A stretch of 64,000 nucleotides of DNA, taken from the NCBI RefSeq assembly GCF_014205015.1, contig NZ_JACHMO010000001.1, positions 7,006,001-7,070,000 on the forward strand, given 5' to 3'. Shown here piece by piece: positions 1 through 8,657 of the stretch (within the stretch, counting starts at the first letter, position 1; each line of letters opens with the position of its first letter). Below the pieces are notes generated by a model that saw only the letters and a program-made list of their open reading frames with translations, was not told the DNA's origin and searched no databases. The translations under genes were made by a program, and so were the position numbers. The stretch is from Saccharothrix ecbatanensis. Its GTDB lineage: Bacteria; Actinomycetota; Actinomycetes; Mycobacteriales; Pseudonocardiaceae.

Positions 1-672
1 AAGAACTCCGACCTGGCCGGGTTCGCGTGGCAGCAGCTCAAGTTCCGGGTCGGTGGGCGGGAGGACCCGCAGAGCGTCGCCGCGTCCCGTGAGCAGGCGT
101 TGTCGTTCGTGGCCGGTCGGTCGGTGGCGGAGTTGGTCTCGCTCGGCGAGGAGATCTACGACGAGCTGATGGCGGACCGGATCTGGACCGGCACGCAGGC
201 GTTGGCGCAGATGCACCTGGACGCCGGGCAGCGGGTGTGGCTGGTGACCGCGACGCCGGTGGAGTTGGCGCAGATCATCGCCAAGCGGCTGGGGCTGACG
301 GGTGCGCTGGGGACGGTGTCGGAGAGCACCGACGGCATCTACACCGGGCGGCTGGTCGGGGACTTGCTGCACGGTCGGGCGAAGGCGCACGCGGTGCGCG
401 CGTTGGCCGCGAAGGAAGGTCTCGACCTGCGGCGGTGCACGGCGTACTCGGACTCGGTGAACGACGTGCCGATGCTGTCGGTGGTCGGCACGGCGGTCGC
501 GGTGAACCCGGACTCGGGGCTGCGGGAAACCGCCCGCAAGCGGGGCTGGGAGATCCGCGACTTCCGCACCGGCCGCAAGGCGGCGAAGATCGGCGTCCCG
601 TCGGTCCTGGGCGCGGGCGCCCTCGCAGGCGCCGTAGCCGCCACCCTCGCCTACCGCCGCCGCGACCGCTGA
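1..672 (+). CDS. HAD-IB family hydrolase (SerB1-like), 5' end missing
   Basis: The reading frame is open from base 1, so the gene starts before the window and the N-terminal DxDxT nucleophile loop is not visible. What remains shows HAD motif II in VWLVTATP and motif IV in the [11 protein letters not shown] region, with the helical cap between them, as in phosphoserine-phosphatase-like HAD-IB enzymes. The C-terminus has a basic stretch followed by a short hydrophobic Ala/Gly-rich segment, possibly a membrane-associated tail. The position beside a PlsC-like acyltransferase matches Rv0505c (SerB1) in M. tuberculosis. The real substrate is uncertain; many members are not phosphoserine phosphatases. 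Confidence 0.85.
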   Translation, partial: KNSDLAGFAWQQLKFRVGGREDPQSVAASREQALSFVAGRSVAELVSLGEEIYDELMADRIWTGTQALAQMHLDAGQRVWLVTATPVELAQIIAKRLGLTGALGTVSESTDGIYTGRLVGDLLHGRAKAHAVRALAAKEGLDLRRCTAYSDSVNDVPMLSVVGTAVAVNPDSGLRETARKRGWEIRDFRTGRKAAKIGVPSVLGAGALAGAVAATLAYRRRDR

Positions 673-810
673 CCTGCTCGGCGCTGACCACAGCTCGGCA
701 CTGACCAGCTCAGCACTGGCCGGCTCGGTCAGCCAACGGCGAGGTCAGCCCAGCGGGATGTGCCAGGTCAGCCCAGCGGCGACCGTCAGGGCCCAGGGGT
801 GCGCGCCCGG

Positions 811-1845
811 TCAGCCCAGGAAGACGTTGCGGCGCTGCGTGAGCAGCCGGTACAGGGTCTGCTGGATGGTCTCCCGCACCTGGTCCGTCAGGTTGAACAC
901 CAGCATCGGGTCATCCGCCGCGTGCTCGCCGTACACGTCCGTCCGGATCGGCTCACCGAACTCGATGTACCACTTCGACGGCAACGGGATGGCCCCCAGC
1001 GGCCCGAAAAGCGGGAAGAACGGCGTCACCGGGAAGTACGGCAGCCCCAGCAACCGGGCCAGCGGCTTGATGTCGGCGAGCTTCGGGTAGATCTCCTCCG
1101 CACCCACGATCGAGCACGGGATGATCGGCACGCCGGTGTTCAGCGCCGCCGAGACGAACCCGCCCCGCCCGAACCGCTGCAGCTTGTACCGGTCCTTGAA
1201 CGGCTTCCCGATGCCCTTGAACCCCTCCGGCCACACGCCGACCAGCTCACCGGAGCTGAGCAGCCGTTCCGCATCGGGGTTGCACGCCAGCGTCTGCCCC
1301 GACTTGCGCGCCAACGCACCCAGCACCGGCGTCTTGAACACCAGGTCCGCGCCCAACATCCGCAGGTGACGGCGCTTCGGGTGGTCCGCCCGCACCGCGA
1401 ACGCCGTCATCGTCGCGTCCAACGGCAGCGTGCCGGAGTGGTTGGCGACGATCAGGGCACCACCCTCGCCCGGCACGTTGTGCATGCCGATCGTCTCCAC
1501 CCGGAACCACTTCTCGTACAGCGGCCGGAGCGGCGGCATCAGGACGTGGTCGGTCAGGTCGGGGTCGAAGCCGAACTCGTCCACCTCGTAGTCGCCCTGG
1601 AGGCGCCTGCGGGCGAACGTCAGCAGTTCCGCCAGGTGCCGCTCCCACGCCGCCGGCTCGGACGCCACGGATTCCTCGGACGGCTCGTCCGTGAGTTCGG
1701 CCGAGGGCTCGTCCGGGGGCTCGGGCAGCACAGCGGCCGGTCGCGCCTGGGCCACGCCGCGTCGTCGTCGGGGCGCCTCCCGGTCCGCACCGTGCAGCGG
1801 GATCACCCGTGCCTCTGCCACCGCGTCCACCTCCTCGCCGTCCAC
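811..1845 (-). CDS. Lysophospholipid acyltransferase family protein (PlsC-like, Rv0502 type)
   Basis: This 344-aa protein probably acylates a lysophospholipid or related glycerolipid at the membrane. Residues 1-65 are an acidic, Pro-rich, disordered extension. The acyltransferase domain follows, with NHSGTLPLD near residue 135 (block I; the His-Asp spacing is longer than the usual HX4D), GVWPEGFKG (block III) and GVPIIPCSIVGAEEIYP (block IV). The start is a GTG six bases after the stop of the upstream SDR gene, so the two form an operon. The same SDR-PlsC pair is Rv0501-Rv0502 in M. tuberculosis. The precise substrate cannot be read from sequence. Confidence 0.85.
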   Translation of the reverse strand: MDGEEVDAVAEARVIPLHGADREAPRRRRGVAQARPAAVLPEPPDEPSAELTDEPSEESVASEPAAWERHLAELLTFARRRLQGDYEVDEFGFDPDLTDHVLMPPLRPLYEKWFRVETIGMHNVPGEGGALIVANHSGTLPLDATMTAFAVRADHPKRRHLRMLGADLVFKTPVLGALARKSGQTLACNPDAERLLSSGELVGVWPEGFKGIGKPFKDRYKLQRFGRGGFVSAALNTGVPIIPCSIVGAEEIYPKLADIKPLARLLGLPYFPVTPFFPLFGPLGAIPLPSKWYIEFGEPIRTDVYGEHAADDPMLVFNLTDQVRETIQQTLYRLLTQRRNVFLG

Positions 1846-1851
1846 CGGCGC

Positions 1852-2889
1852 CTAACGGAACCTGGCGGCCACGTCGAGCACGCCACGCTCGACCGACGCC
1901 ACCACCTCGGGATCGATCAGCGGACGCAGGGCGCGCCCGCTCACGTAGTCGTCGAACGCCTGCTGCGTGGTCCACCTCGGGGTGAAGCCGAACTCCCGCT
2001 TGAGCAGCGTCGTGTCCACCACCCGGCCCCAGTTGAGGAACCTCATCTGGTCCGGGGAGAAGTCCACCAGCCTGGCACTGCGGAACAACCTGCCCACGGT
2101 CGGCACCGACGCGCTCGGCACCCGCAGGTTGATCCGGCCGGCACGGCGGATGGCCTGGGACAGCATCAGCACGCCGTCACCGCCCACGTTGTACACGCCG
2201 GGCAGGTCGTGCAGCGCGGCCCGTTCCAGCACGGCCAGCGCGTCCTCGGAGTGCAACAACTGCACCCTGGCGTCGTAGCCCAGCACCGTCGGCACGACCG
2301 GCAGGGCGAAGTACCTGGTCAGCACCGTGTCGATGCGCGGGCCGATGAAGTTGGTGAACCGCAGCGCGGTGACGTCGACGTCCGGCCGGCGGCGGGCGAA
2401 CCCGCGCACGTACCCCTCGACCTCCACCGCGTCCTTGGCGTACCCGCTGGACGGCAGGTCCTTCGGGCCCATGTCCTCGGTGAACACCGCCGGATCACGC
2501 GAACTCGACCCGTACACCGCGCTGGTCGACTTCACCACCAGCTTGCGCACGTGCGGCGACTTCTGGCACGCGGCCAGCAGCTGCATCGTGCCGATGACGT
2601 TCATCTCCTTCATCGCGGTCCGGCCGGTCGGACCGGCCGGGTTCGCCGTCACCGACGCGTGCACGACCGTGTCGACCTGCGCGGTGGCGATGACCTTGGC
2701 GATGAGGGGGTTGCGGATGTCGGCGCGCACGAACTCGGCGCGGCCCATGCGGCGCAGCAGGTCACGTGACGGCAGCTCGGTGTCGACGCCGAGCACCCTG
2801 CCGATGTCCGGGTTCGCGGCGAAGCGCGCGGCGAGGTGACCGCCGAGGAAACGGCTGCAACCGGTGACGAGAACGACCTTGGGCGCCAT
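1852..2889 (-). CDS. NAD-dependent epimerase/dehydratase (extended SDR, GalE2-like)
   Basis: This 345-aa extended short-chain dehydrogenase probably acts on a nucleotide sugar. The Rossmann motif is VLVTGCSRFLGGHLA at the N-terminus; the GCSxFLGG form is a variant of the TGxxGxxG motif. VVKSTSAVYG and the YAKDAVE segment supply the active-site Ser and the YxxxK dyad. A longer start is possible at 2946, but ATG 2889 lies just before the Rossmann strand and has AGGGAG a few bases upstream, so it is preferred. It is the Rv0501 (galE2) counterpart by order and is followed six bases later by the acyltransferase gene. The epimerase substrate is inferred, not shown. Confidence 0.85.
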   Translation of the reverse strand: MAPKVVLVTGCSRFLGGHLAARFAANPDIGRVLGVDTELPSRDLLRRMGRAEFVRADIRNPLIAKVIATAQVDTVVHASVTANPAGPTGRTAMKEMNVIGTMQLLAACQKSPHVRKLVVKSTSAVYGSSSRDPAVFTEDMGPKDLPSSGYAKDAVEVEGYVRGFARRRPDVDVTALRFTNFIGPRIDTVLTRYFALPVVPTVLGYDARVQLLHSEDALAVLERAALHDLPGVYNVGGDGVLMLSQAIRRAGRINLRVPSASVPTVGRLFRSARLVDFSPDQMRFLNWGRVVDTTLLKREFGFTPRWTTQQAFDDYVSGRALRPLIDPEVVASVERGVLDVAARFR

Positions 2890-3053
2890 GCGACTCCCTG
2901 TGCGGGTGGTGCGACTCGTCGATGCTAGCCGGGATCCTCGATCCACCCGGGACGAGGAGCAGGGTCTTGACGCAGGTCACCAGGGCTTTACCGGTCAATC
3001 ACCCGGATGGCCGCTTCGGCGGCCGGGACGCGCGGCCAGGCGCGGAACGACAA

Positions 3054-3094
3054 CACCGCCAGCCCCACGGCCGTTCGCCGGGGGACTGGCGGTG
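3054..3094 (-). terminator. Stem-loop downstream of bS22
   Basis: CACCGCCAG (3054-3062) pairs with CTGGCGGTG (3086-3094), extended inward by CCCC/GGGG past a bulged A. It begins 17 bases after the bS22 stop codon and has no T-tract, as is common for actinobacterial terminators. Confidence 0.55.
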
Positions 3095-3110
3095 CGAGAA
3101 CCCGCAGGGG

Positions 3111-3212
3111 TTACTTGCCGCGCTTCCTGCGCTGGACCCGCGTCTTGCGCAGCAACTTGCGGTGCTTCTTCTTCGACATGCGCTTGCGGCGCTTCTTGAT
3201 GACCGAGCCCAT
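3111..3212 (-). CDS. 30S ribosomal protein bS22 (AURKAIP1/COX24 domain, 33 aa)
   Basis: The 33-codon gene encodes a strongly basic peptide beginning [19 protein letters not shown] and ending RKRGK. This is nearly identical to the actinobacterial bS22 protein (Rv0500B in M. tuberculosis), found in cryo-EM structures of actinobacterial ribosomes in the 30S subunit near the decoding region. GAAGGA lies about seven bases upstream of the ATG. It sits between the excisionase-type HTH gene and the SDR gene, the conserved actinobacterial order. It is easily missed by gene callers because of its length. Confidence 0.95.
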   Translation of the reverse strand: MGSVIKKRRKRMSKKKHRKLLRKTRVQRRKRGK

Positions 3213-3334
3213 GCGGGTTCCTTCACTACTAGACGTTGGTGGTCTCCACGCGCCGGTGGAAACACCCGTCAAGAGGGCGCGCCGACACCAGGCACGAACG
3301 GCCTATCAGTTTACCCGCCGCTCCATACCCGGCC

Positions 3335-3538
3335 TCACCCGGCGTCGAAGTAGGCGTTCCGCAGGTACTCGTGCACCGCCTTCTCCGGCACTCTGAACGA
3401 CTTGCCCACGCGCACCGCCGTCAGCTCACCGGAGTGAACCAGCCGGTACACCGTCATCTTCGACACACGCATCATCAGCGCGACCTCGGCGACCGTCAGG
3501 AATCTGACTTGGCCGAGCGACTTCTCCTCCGCAGGCAT
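3335..3538 (-). CDS. Helix-turn-helix excisionase-family DNA-binding protein (Rv0500A type)
   Basis: A 67-aa MerR/excisionase-like winged helix. The core FLTVAEVALMMRVSKMTVYR is the HTH, followed by LVHSGELTAVRVGKSFRVPE, the wing, and a conserved end in YFDAG. The sequence is very close to the Rv0500A family, which always lies between proC and the bS22 gene. It probably acts as a small sequence-specific regulator rather than a phage excisionase. No integrase or attachment site is nearby. Its targets are unknown. Confidence 0.9.
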   Translation of the reverse strand: MPAEEKSLGQVRFLTVAEVALMMRVSKMTVYRLVHSGELTAVRVGKSFRVPEKAVHEYLRNAYFDAG

Positions 3539-3658
3539 GGATCACCGCGTCCTTCGACACGCGTCGTGCCGTCGGCTTCCCCACCGACGGTTCGACACGC
3601 ACGTGCTCCCTTGAGGGTAACGGGACACGTGGGACTGGTGCGACGGCCAATGGCGGTA

Positions 3659-4471
3659 TCAGTCCGCCTCGTGGTCCCGTCCCAGTTCCACCGAACGGTC
3701 CCGAGCTGCTTCGATGGCCGCCAGCATGGCCGCGCGGACACCGTGCTTCTCCAGCTCGCGGATGGCCATGATGGTGGTGCCGGCGGGTGACGTGACGGCC
3801 TCGCGGAGGATGACCGGGTGCTGGTCGCCCTCGTTCAGCATGGTGGCCGCGCCGACCGCCGACTGGATGATGAGCCGGCCGGCCAGGTCGCGCGGGATGC
3901 CGAGCAGGATGCCCGCGTCGATCATGGCTTCGACCAGGTAGAAGAAGTAGGCCGGGCCGGAGCCGGACAGGGCCGTGACGGCGTCCTGCTGGCTCTCCGG
4001 GACGCGCGCCACCTGGCCGACGGTGCGCAGCAGCTCCTCGACCAGGTTCAGGTGCTCCTCGGTGGCGTACTTGCCGGCCGAGATGGCGCTCATGGCCTCG
4101 CCGACGACCATCGGGGTGTTCGGCATGACACGGACGACCGGGGTGCTGTCGGGCAGCCTGCGCTCGTACAGGGACGTCGGGAGGCCCGCGCACAGGGACA
4201 CGACCAGCGTGCCCGGCTTGATCACCGGTGACAGCTCGTCCAGCAGGGGTTCGATGTCCTGCGGCTTGACCGCGACCACGAGCACGTCGGCCCGCTGCGC
4301 CGCGCCCGCGACGTCGAGGCCCTCCACGCCGTACTGCGCCGTCAACGCTGCCGCACGGTCCGGGTGCTTCTCGGTGAACAGCAGCTCGTCGGCCTTGCGC
4401 CCCCCTTGCAGGAGCCCGGACAGCAGGGCCTCACCGATCTTGCCAGCCCCCAACACGGCGATGGTCGTCAT
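3659..4471 (-). CDS. proC: Pyrroline-5-carboxylate reductase
   Basis: This 270-aa enzyme catalyses the NAD(P)H-dependent reduction of 1-pyrroline-5-carboxylate, the last step of proline synthesis. The Rossmann motif IAVLGAGKIGEALLSGLL opens the protein. The C-terminal dimerisation domain carries VTALSGSGPAYFFYLVEAM and the signature HPVILREAVTSPAGTTI. ATG 4471 is chosen because it starts exactly at the Rossmann strand; a GTG at 4492 would add seven residues. CAGGCT lies six bases before the ATG and may be the -10 of a leaderless transcript. Downstream come the HTH and bS22 genes. A proline dehydrogenase lies about 1 kb upstream, so both directions of proline metabolism are encoded here. Confidence 0.97.
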   Translation of the reverse strand: MTTIAVLGAGKIGEALLSGLLQGGRKADELLFTEKHPDRAAALTAQYGVEGLDVAGAAQRADVLVVAVKPQDIEPLLDELSPVIKPGTLVVSLCAGLPTSLYERRLPDSTPVVRVMPNTPMVVGEAMSAISAGKYATEEHLNLVEELLRTVGQVARVPESQQDAVTALSGSGPAYFFYLVEAMIDAGILLGIPRDLAGRLIIQSAVGAATMLNEGDQHPVILREAVTSPAGTTIMAIRELEKHGVRAAMLAAIEAARDRSVELGRDHEAD

Positions 4472-4496
4472 ACCCCAAGCCTGCCACGCCACCGGA

Positions 4497-4712
4497 CGTT
4501 CAGAACGCGCGAGTCGTACCTTCAGGACGCGCGAGTCGTACCTTCAGGACCACCGTGTCCTACGTTCAGGACCCCCGAATTCAACGCTCAGAACACGCGA
4601 GTCCCTCCGGTCAGGCACCAGGAGTCGCGCGTTCGGACACAGCGAGTCGACCGGTCGGGAACGTAGAGCCACGCGCTCGGACACCGGGAGCCGAGCGGTC
4701 ACGCACCGCGCG
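4497..4712 (-). repeat. 22-bp tandem repeat array A
   Basis: On the minus strand four exact 22-bp units occupy 4504-4591, preceded by degenerate copies that reach back to the thioesterase stop codon at 4714. The units share a CTGAACGTAGGAC-like core. Reading 5' to 3' on the minus strand, the first carries GAATTC, the second GGACAC, and the third and fourth CGACTC. Arrays B (6513-6696) and C (60111-60290) have the same order. The array fills the whole gap between the thioesterase stop and the proC promoter region. Confidence 0.9.
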
Positions 4713-4713
4713 G

Positions 4714-5520
4714 TCAGCCCGCCGGGGTCAACGCCAGCTGCCGCGCCTGGCACACCAGCCGCCCGGCGGAATCGATCACCACGGCGTCCTCGTCGAACCA
4801 CTGCCCGTGCACCGCGCTGCACGACACCCGCACGCGCAGCCACCCCGGCGCCGGATGAGACCGGAGCAACGACGTCATCTGCACCGTCGGCGACCACCCG
4901 AACCGACCCAGGTTGAACGTCACCGGCATCGAGATGTCCCCGGCGATCAGCGCGAAGTACGGATCCGGCCGCTCACCCAGCGGACGCACCCACAGCCGCA
5001 GCACCAACGGGTCGCCGACCCGCCCGGTCAGGAACCCGGCGCCCTCCTGGTCCAGCCGCACGTCGCACACCGACCCGAGCTTGTACACGCCCCCCGACCC
5101 CATGGACGCGAGGTCGATCGCGTCGGCGGGCGGCGCGGCGGCCATGTCCGGCAGGTCGACGTAGTCCGGCGTGCCGTTGGGCATCCGCCCGACCGTCACC
5201 ACCGCCTCCACGCAGCTCCGCCCACGCTGCTCCAGCGCCGACGTCACCACGGTCGCCGTCCGCCCCGCCTTGCGCACCTGCGTCCGCAGCAGCACCGGCC
5301 CCACCTCCGGCGCACGCAGGAACTGCGTGCTCACCGCCAACGGCGCGAGGTCGTCGGCGCCGGGCACGGCCGCCCGCGCGCTGTCCACCGCCGCACGTGA
5401 CACCAGGGCCAGCAGGAACCCGCCGTGCGGCTTGGGACCGACCGTCCACTCGGCGGGCAGGGACGCGGTGTACGTGCCGTCGCCCAGGGGGCGGACCGCA
5501 CTGGCTACCGAGAAGGACAC
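4714..5520 (-). CDS. Acyl-CoA thioesterase-like protein (TesB-type double hotdog)
   Basis: This 268-aa protein probably hydrolyses acyl-CoA thioesters. The N-terminal hotdog has WTVGPKPHGGFLLALVSRA, the HGG motif of the TesB-like family. A second hotdog-like half ends near QARQLALTPAG. The start is GTG 5520: GAGGAG lies four bases upstream and it is only eight bases past the proline dehydrogenase stop, so the two genes are one operon. A longer frame upstream is a shadow of that gene. The substrate is unknown, and the link to proline catabolism is positional only. Confidence 0.8.
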   Translation of the reverse strand: MSFSVASAVRPLGDGTYTASLPAEWTVGPKPHGGFLLALVSRAAVDSARAAVPGADDLAPLAVSTQFLRAPEVGPVLLRTQVRKAGRTATVVTSALEQRGRSCVEAVVTVGRMPNGTPDYVDLPDMAAAPPADAIDLASMGSGGVYKLGSVCDVRLDQEGAGFLTGRVGDPLVLRLWVRPLGERPDPYFALIAGDISMPVTFNLGRFGWSPTVQMTSLLRSHPAPGWLRVRVSCSAVHGQWFDEDAVVIDSAGRLVCQARQLALTPAG

Positions 5521-5528
5521 AGGGCTCC

Positions 5529-6452
5529 TCACGAACGGCTGACCAGCGAGCGCAGGAAGAACGAGACGTTCGCCGGCCGCTCGGCCAGCCGACGCATCAG
5601 GTAGCCGTACCACTGCTCGCCGAACGGGACGTACACGCGCACGACGTGCCCCTCGGCCGCGAGGTGCAGCTGCTCGCCGGTGCGGACGCCGTACAACAGC
5701 TGGAACTCGAAGTCCTCGACCGCTTTGTCGTGCCAGCGGGCGCGTTCCCCGATGATCTCGATCAGCCGCGGGTCGTGGGTGGCGAACATCGGGTAACCGG
5801 AGCCGGCGAGCAGGACGTTCGCGCAGCGCACGTAGTTGAGGTCGACCTCGTGCGGGTCGACGTAGCTCACCGACGCGGGTTCGGCGTACGCGCCCTTGCA
5901 CAGCCGGACGCGGGTGTCCGCGAGCTCGCGGCAGTCGTCCAGGGTGCGGCGCAGGTACGCCTGGAGCACCGCGCCCACCGACGGCCAGTGGCGGCGCAGT
6001 TCGGCGAGCACGCGCAGGGTGGCGTCGGTGGAGGTGTGGTCCTCCATGTCGACGGTGACCGTGGTCGCGGCCTGTTCGGCCGCCGCGCAGATGCGGGACG
6101 CGTTGTCCAGCGCCAACGTCTCGCTCACGGCCAGGCCGACGGCGGACAGCTTCACGCTGACCTCGGCGTCGGCGGCCAGGCCCACGTCGTGCAGCTGGTC
6201 CAGCAGCTCCAGGTACGCGCGCACGGTGCGTTCGGCGGTCGCGCGGTCGGTGGTGTCCTCGCCCAGGTAGTCCAGGGTGACGCGCAGGCCGTGCCGGCCG
6301 ACGAGGTCGCTGGTCACGTCGATCGCGTCGGAGATCTTCTCCCCGGCCACGAACCGGCGCACGACGTCACGGCTGACCGGCGCGGTCGCGACGACCCGGC
6401 GCACCGTGTCGTTGCCCGCGGCCGCGAGGATCAACGTGCGCAACGGATTCAC
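5529..6452 (-). CDS. Proline dehydrogenase (monofunctional PutA/PRODH domain)
   Basis: This 307-aa FAD enzyme oxidises proline to pyrroline-5-carboxylate. The beta-alpha barrel shows VTVDMEDHTSTDATL, VGAVLQAYLRRTLDD and RVRLCKGAYAEPASV, typical PRODH strands, and near the C-terminus YVPFGEQWYGYLMRRLAERP, whose arginines bind the substrate carboxylate. It is a single-domain enzyme; no P5C dehydrogenase is adjacent. GTG 6452 is preferred over TTG 6458 because TAGGGT sits exactly seven bases upstream, making the transcript leaderless. The thioesterase follows after eight bases. Confidence 0.93.
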   Translation of the reverse strand: MNPLRTLILAAAGNDTVRRVVATAPVSRDVVRRFVAGEKISDAIDVTSDLVGRHGLRVTLDYLGEDTTDRATAERTVRAYLELLDQLHDVGLAADAEVSVKLSAVGLAVSETLALDNASRICAAAEQAATTVTVDMEDHTSTDATLRVLAELRRHWPSVGAVLQAYLRRTLDDCRELADTRVRLCKGAYAEPASVSYVDPHEVDLNYVRCANVLLAGSGYPMFATHDPRLIEIIGERARWHDKAVEDFEFQLLYGVRTGEQLHLAAEGHVVRVYVPFGEQWYGYLMRRLAERPANVSFFLRSLVSRS

Positions 6453-6459
6453 GATCAAG

Positions 6460-6465
6460 ACCCTA
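6460..6465 (-). promoter_or_regulatory. Leaderless -10 element of the proline dehydrogenase gene
   Basis: TAGGGT on the minus strand is followed by seven bases and then GTG 6452, so transcription should begin at or next to the start codon. Confidence 0.6.
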
Positions 6466-6512
6466 GTCGCTGGGCCGTGCCGGAGCGGATGGGAGTTCGG
6501 GCCGGTACGGGC

Positions 6513-6696
6513 CGACGTGCCTGAACACCGCGTTCACCGTGCGGGAACACACAACCCCCTGCGTCTGAACGTTGAACTCCCGGTGCCCGAGGGGACGACC
6601 CGCGTGTTCTGAGCGTTGAATTCGGGGGTCCTGAACGTAGGACACGGTGGTCCTGAACGTACGACTCGCGCGTTCTGAACGTAGGACTCGCGCGGA
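6513..6696 (+). repeat. 22-bp tandem repeat array B
   Basis: Four exact 22-bp units at 6609-6630, 6631-6652, 6653-6674 and 6675-6696 follow degenerate copies from about 6513. On the plus strand the order is GAATTC unit, GGACAC unit, CGACTC unit, GGACTC unit. It ends three bases before the 3' end of the 6700-7485 gene. The sequence is nearly identical to array A over about 90 bp but in the opposite genomic orientation. Confidence 0.9.
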
Positions 6697-6699
6697 GGG

Positions 6700-7485
6700 T
6701 CAGAGGTGCAGGCGGGCGAAGAGGAGGGATTCGGCGAGTAGTTCGGCGCGTTCGGCGGTGGTGCGGGCGCGGCGGGTGTTGACCTCCAGCACGACCTGGC
6801 CGGTGAAGCCGGTGCCGGTCAGGTGCGACAGCAGCTCGGCGCACGGCTGGTTGCCCCGCCCCGGCACCAGGTGCTCGTCCTTCGGCAGACCCGAACCGTC
6901 GGCCAGGTGGATGTGCGTGAGCCCTTCGCCCATGCGCTTGGCCAGCTCCATCACGTCCGCGTGCGCGGCCGACGCGTGCGACACGTCCAGCGTGTAGTTC
7001 CGGTGCCCCACGTCCGTCGGGTCGATAGACGGCCGGAACGCCGTGACCTGCACGGACCGCCCCCGACCCAGAGCACGCCGCACCGGGAACATGTTCTCCA
7101 CCGCGATCGCGACCCCGCTGGAGTCCTCCAACGACGCCACCAGGTCGGCGAACCCGTCCGCGTACTTCCGCTGCCACAGGAACGGCGGGTGCAGCACGAC
7201 CGTCCGCGCGCCCAGGTCGCTCGCCGCCTCCACGCTGCGCCGCAGCCGTTCCGCCGGATCCGGCGACCAGACCCGCTGGCTGATCAGCAGGCACGGCGCG
7301 TGCAAGGCCATCACCGGCACGCCGCTGCTCTTCGCCAGCCGGTCCAGCGCCTTCACGTCCTGGCTGATCGGATCGGCCCAGACCATGACCTCGACACCGT
7401 CGTAGCCCAGGTCCGCGGCGGCCTGGAACGCGGCGCCCGCGGGTTGCGGCCACACGGCCGCGGTGGACAGGCCGACCGGGATCAA
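6700..7485 (-). CDS. Sugar phosphate isomerase/epimerase-like TIM barrel (Rv0498 type)
   Basis: A 261-aa AP-endonuclease-2/xylose-isomerase-like TIM barrel. Visible landmarks are LGYDGVEVMVWADP near the N-terminus, a metal-site segment VAVENMFPVR, the THIHLADGS strand and GQVVLEVNTR near the end. Start TTG 7485 overlaps the stop codon of the upstream membrane protein gene (TTGA), so translation is coupled. It lies in the Rv0496-Rv0497-Rv0498 order seen in mycobacteria. The family fold is clear; the reaction is unknown. Confidence 0.85.
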   Translation of the reverse strand: MIPVGLSTAAVWPQPAGAAFQAAADLGYDGVEVMVWADPISQDVKALDRLAKSSGVPVMALHAPCLLISQRVWSPDPAERLRRSVEAASDLGARTVVLHPPFLWQRKYADGFADLVASLEDSSGVAIAVENMFPVRRALGRGRSVQVTAFRPSIDPTDVGHRNYTLDVSHASAAHADVMELAKRMGEGLTHIHLADGSGLPKDEHLVPGRGNQPCAELLSHLTGTGFTGQVVLEVNTRRARTTAERAELLAESLLFARLHL

Positions 7486-8657
7486 GACTTCACCAGGAGC
7501 ATCGCCGCCGGCGAGACCGTGACGATCAACCCCACCAGGACGGCCAGGACGGTGGTCTGGAGGTCGTCCGCCCGACGGATCTTGCGGACCACCATCACCA
7601 GGCCGACGGTCACACCGAGCGCCACGACCAGCGCCGCGGGGGCGGCCGTGCGCCACAGGAAGCTGAAGCCGAGCCACAGCGCCGCGCCACCGAGCACGCC
7701 GACCGCGAGCTGGCCGATCATCACCAGCCACTCCTTGCCGGCCGAACGCTCGGCGGGCTCGTCGTCGTCCTCGACTTCGGCCAGCCCGGCGGGCTCGTCG
7801 TCGAACTCGCGCCGCTGGAAGTCACGGCGCTGGTAGTTGTCACTGGCGTCGTCCTCCTCGTCGAGGTCGACGTACGGGTGGAACTGGGTGCTCTCCTGCT
7901 CCTCGGCCTCTTCGGGCTCGTCGTCGTCGCCGAACCAGTCCTCGGGGGTCTGGTCGGGCAGCGGCTCGGGCAGCCTCGGCGGCGCGGGCGGCACGATCAG
8001 CACCGACTCGGTCGGCAACGACTCCAGCGGCACGTTCGGCGTGAGCTTGTCCGTGATCCGCGGCATGACCTCGGTGACCGGCTCGCGACCGGGCGGTTTC
8101 ACCATCGGCGGCTTGGCCATCGGCGGAGCCGGCGGGCCGGGCCGCATGTTCGACGGCTTGACCTGCGGTTTCGGCGCGTTCGGCCGGGACTGCTCCGGGT
8201 AGTCGTCCACGATCGGCGGGACGACCCGCGTCTCCTCGGCCGGGTCCACGTCGGGCGCGCGACGACGGCCGGACTCGGTCTTCGACGGATCCAGCCGCGA
8301 GAGGTCCGGTCTGGACAGCTGCTCGGGCCGGGCGGCCGGGGGCGGCGGGGCGGGAGGCGGCGCGACCGGCGGCTGGTAGGCCGTGCGCTCAGTCTCGACG
8401 CCACGCTGCTGCTGCGACCGCGCGGGCGGCGACGGTGGCGGTGGCGGTGGCGGCGCGGCGGGCTCGTCGCGGATCGGCATCAGCCGGCCGCTGTCCGAGT
8501 TGACCCGGTCGATGATGGCCTGCGGACCGGTCTCCGACGCCTCTTCGGCACGTCGGCGTCGCCGACGCGGCGCAACCTCGCCGGAGCCCCCGCCGTATTG
8601 GGCGAGCAACTCCGCGACGGTGCGCTGGGTCTGCTCCGACTCGCTCTCTCGACTCAT
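7482..8657 (-). CDS. Rv0497-type membrane protein with Pro-rich cytoplasmic region
   Basis: This 391-aa protein has an N-terminal conserved block (VAELLAQYG, then an Arg-rich run RRRRRR). A long disordered Pro/Ala/Glu-rich region follows to about residue 290. Near the C-terminus are about three transmembrane segments (WLVMIGQLAVGVLGGAAL, AALVVALGVTVGLVMVV and TTVLAVLVGLIVTV). ATG 8657 overlaps the Ppx stop codon in TGATG. Gene order Ppx, this gene, TIM-barrel gene equals Rv0496-Rv0497-Rv0498. Function is unknown; the acidic/proline region suggests a scaffold or signalling role at the membrane. Confidence 0.85.
   Translation of the reverse strand: MSRESESEQTQRTVAELLAQYGGGSGEVAPRRRRRRAEEASETGPQAIIDRVNSDSGRLMPIRDEPAAPPPPPPPSPPARSQQQRGVETERTAYQPPVAPPPAPPPPAARPEQLSRPDLSRLDPSKTESGRRRAPDVDPAEETRVVPPIVDDYPEQSRPNAPKPQVKPSNMRPGPPAPPMAKPPMVKPPGREPVTEVMPRITDKLTPNVPLESLPTESVLIVPPAPPRLPEPLPDQTPEDWFGDDDEPEEAEEQESTQFHPYVDLDEEDDASDNYQRRDFQRREFDDEPAGLAEVEDDDEPAERSAGKEWLVMIGQLAVGVLGGAALWLGFSFLWRTAAPAALVVALGVTVGLVMVVRKIRRADDLQTTVLAVLVGLIVTVSPAAMLLVKS

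Noticed and set aside
760-2769. A 669-codon open frame on the plus strand
   Set aside because: It is antisense to the acyltransferase and SDR genes, is Arg/His/Gln-rich as expected from high-GC shadow frames, and has no domain.
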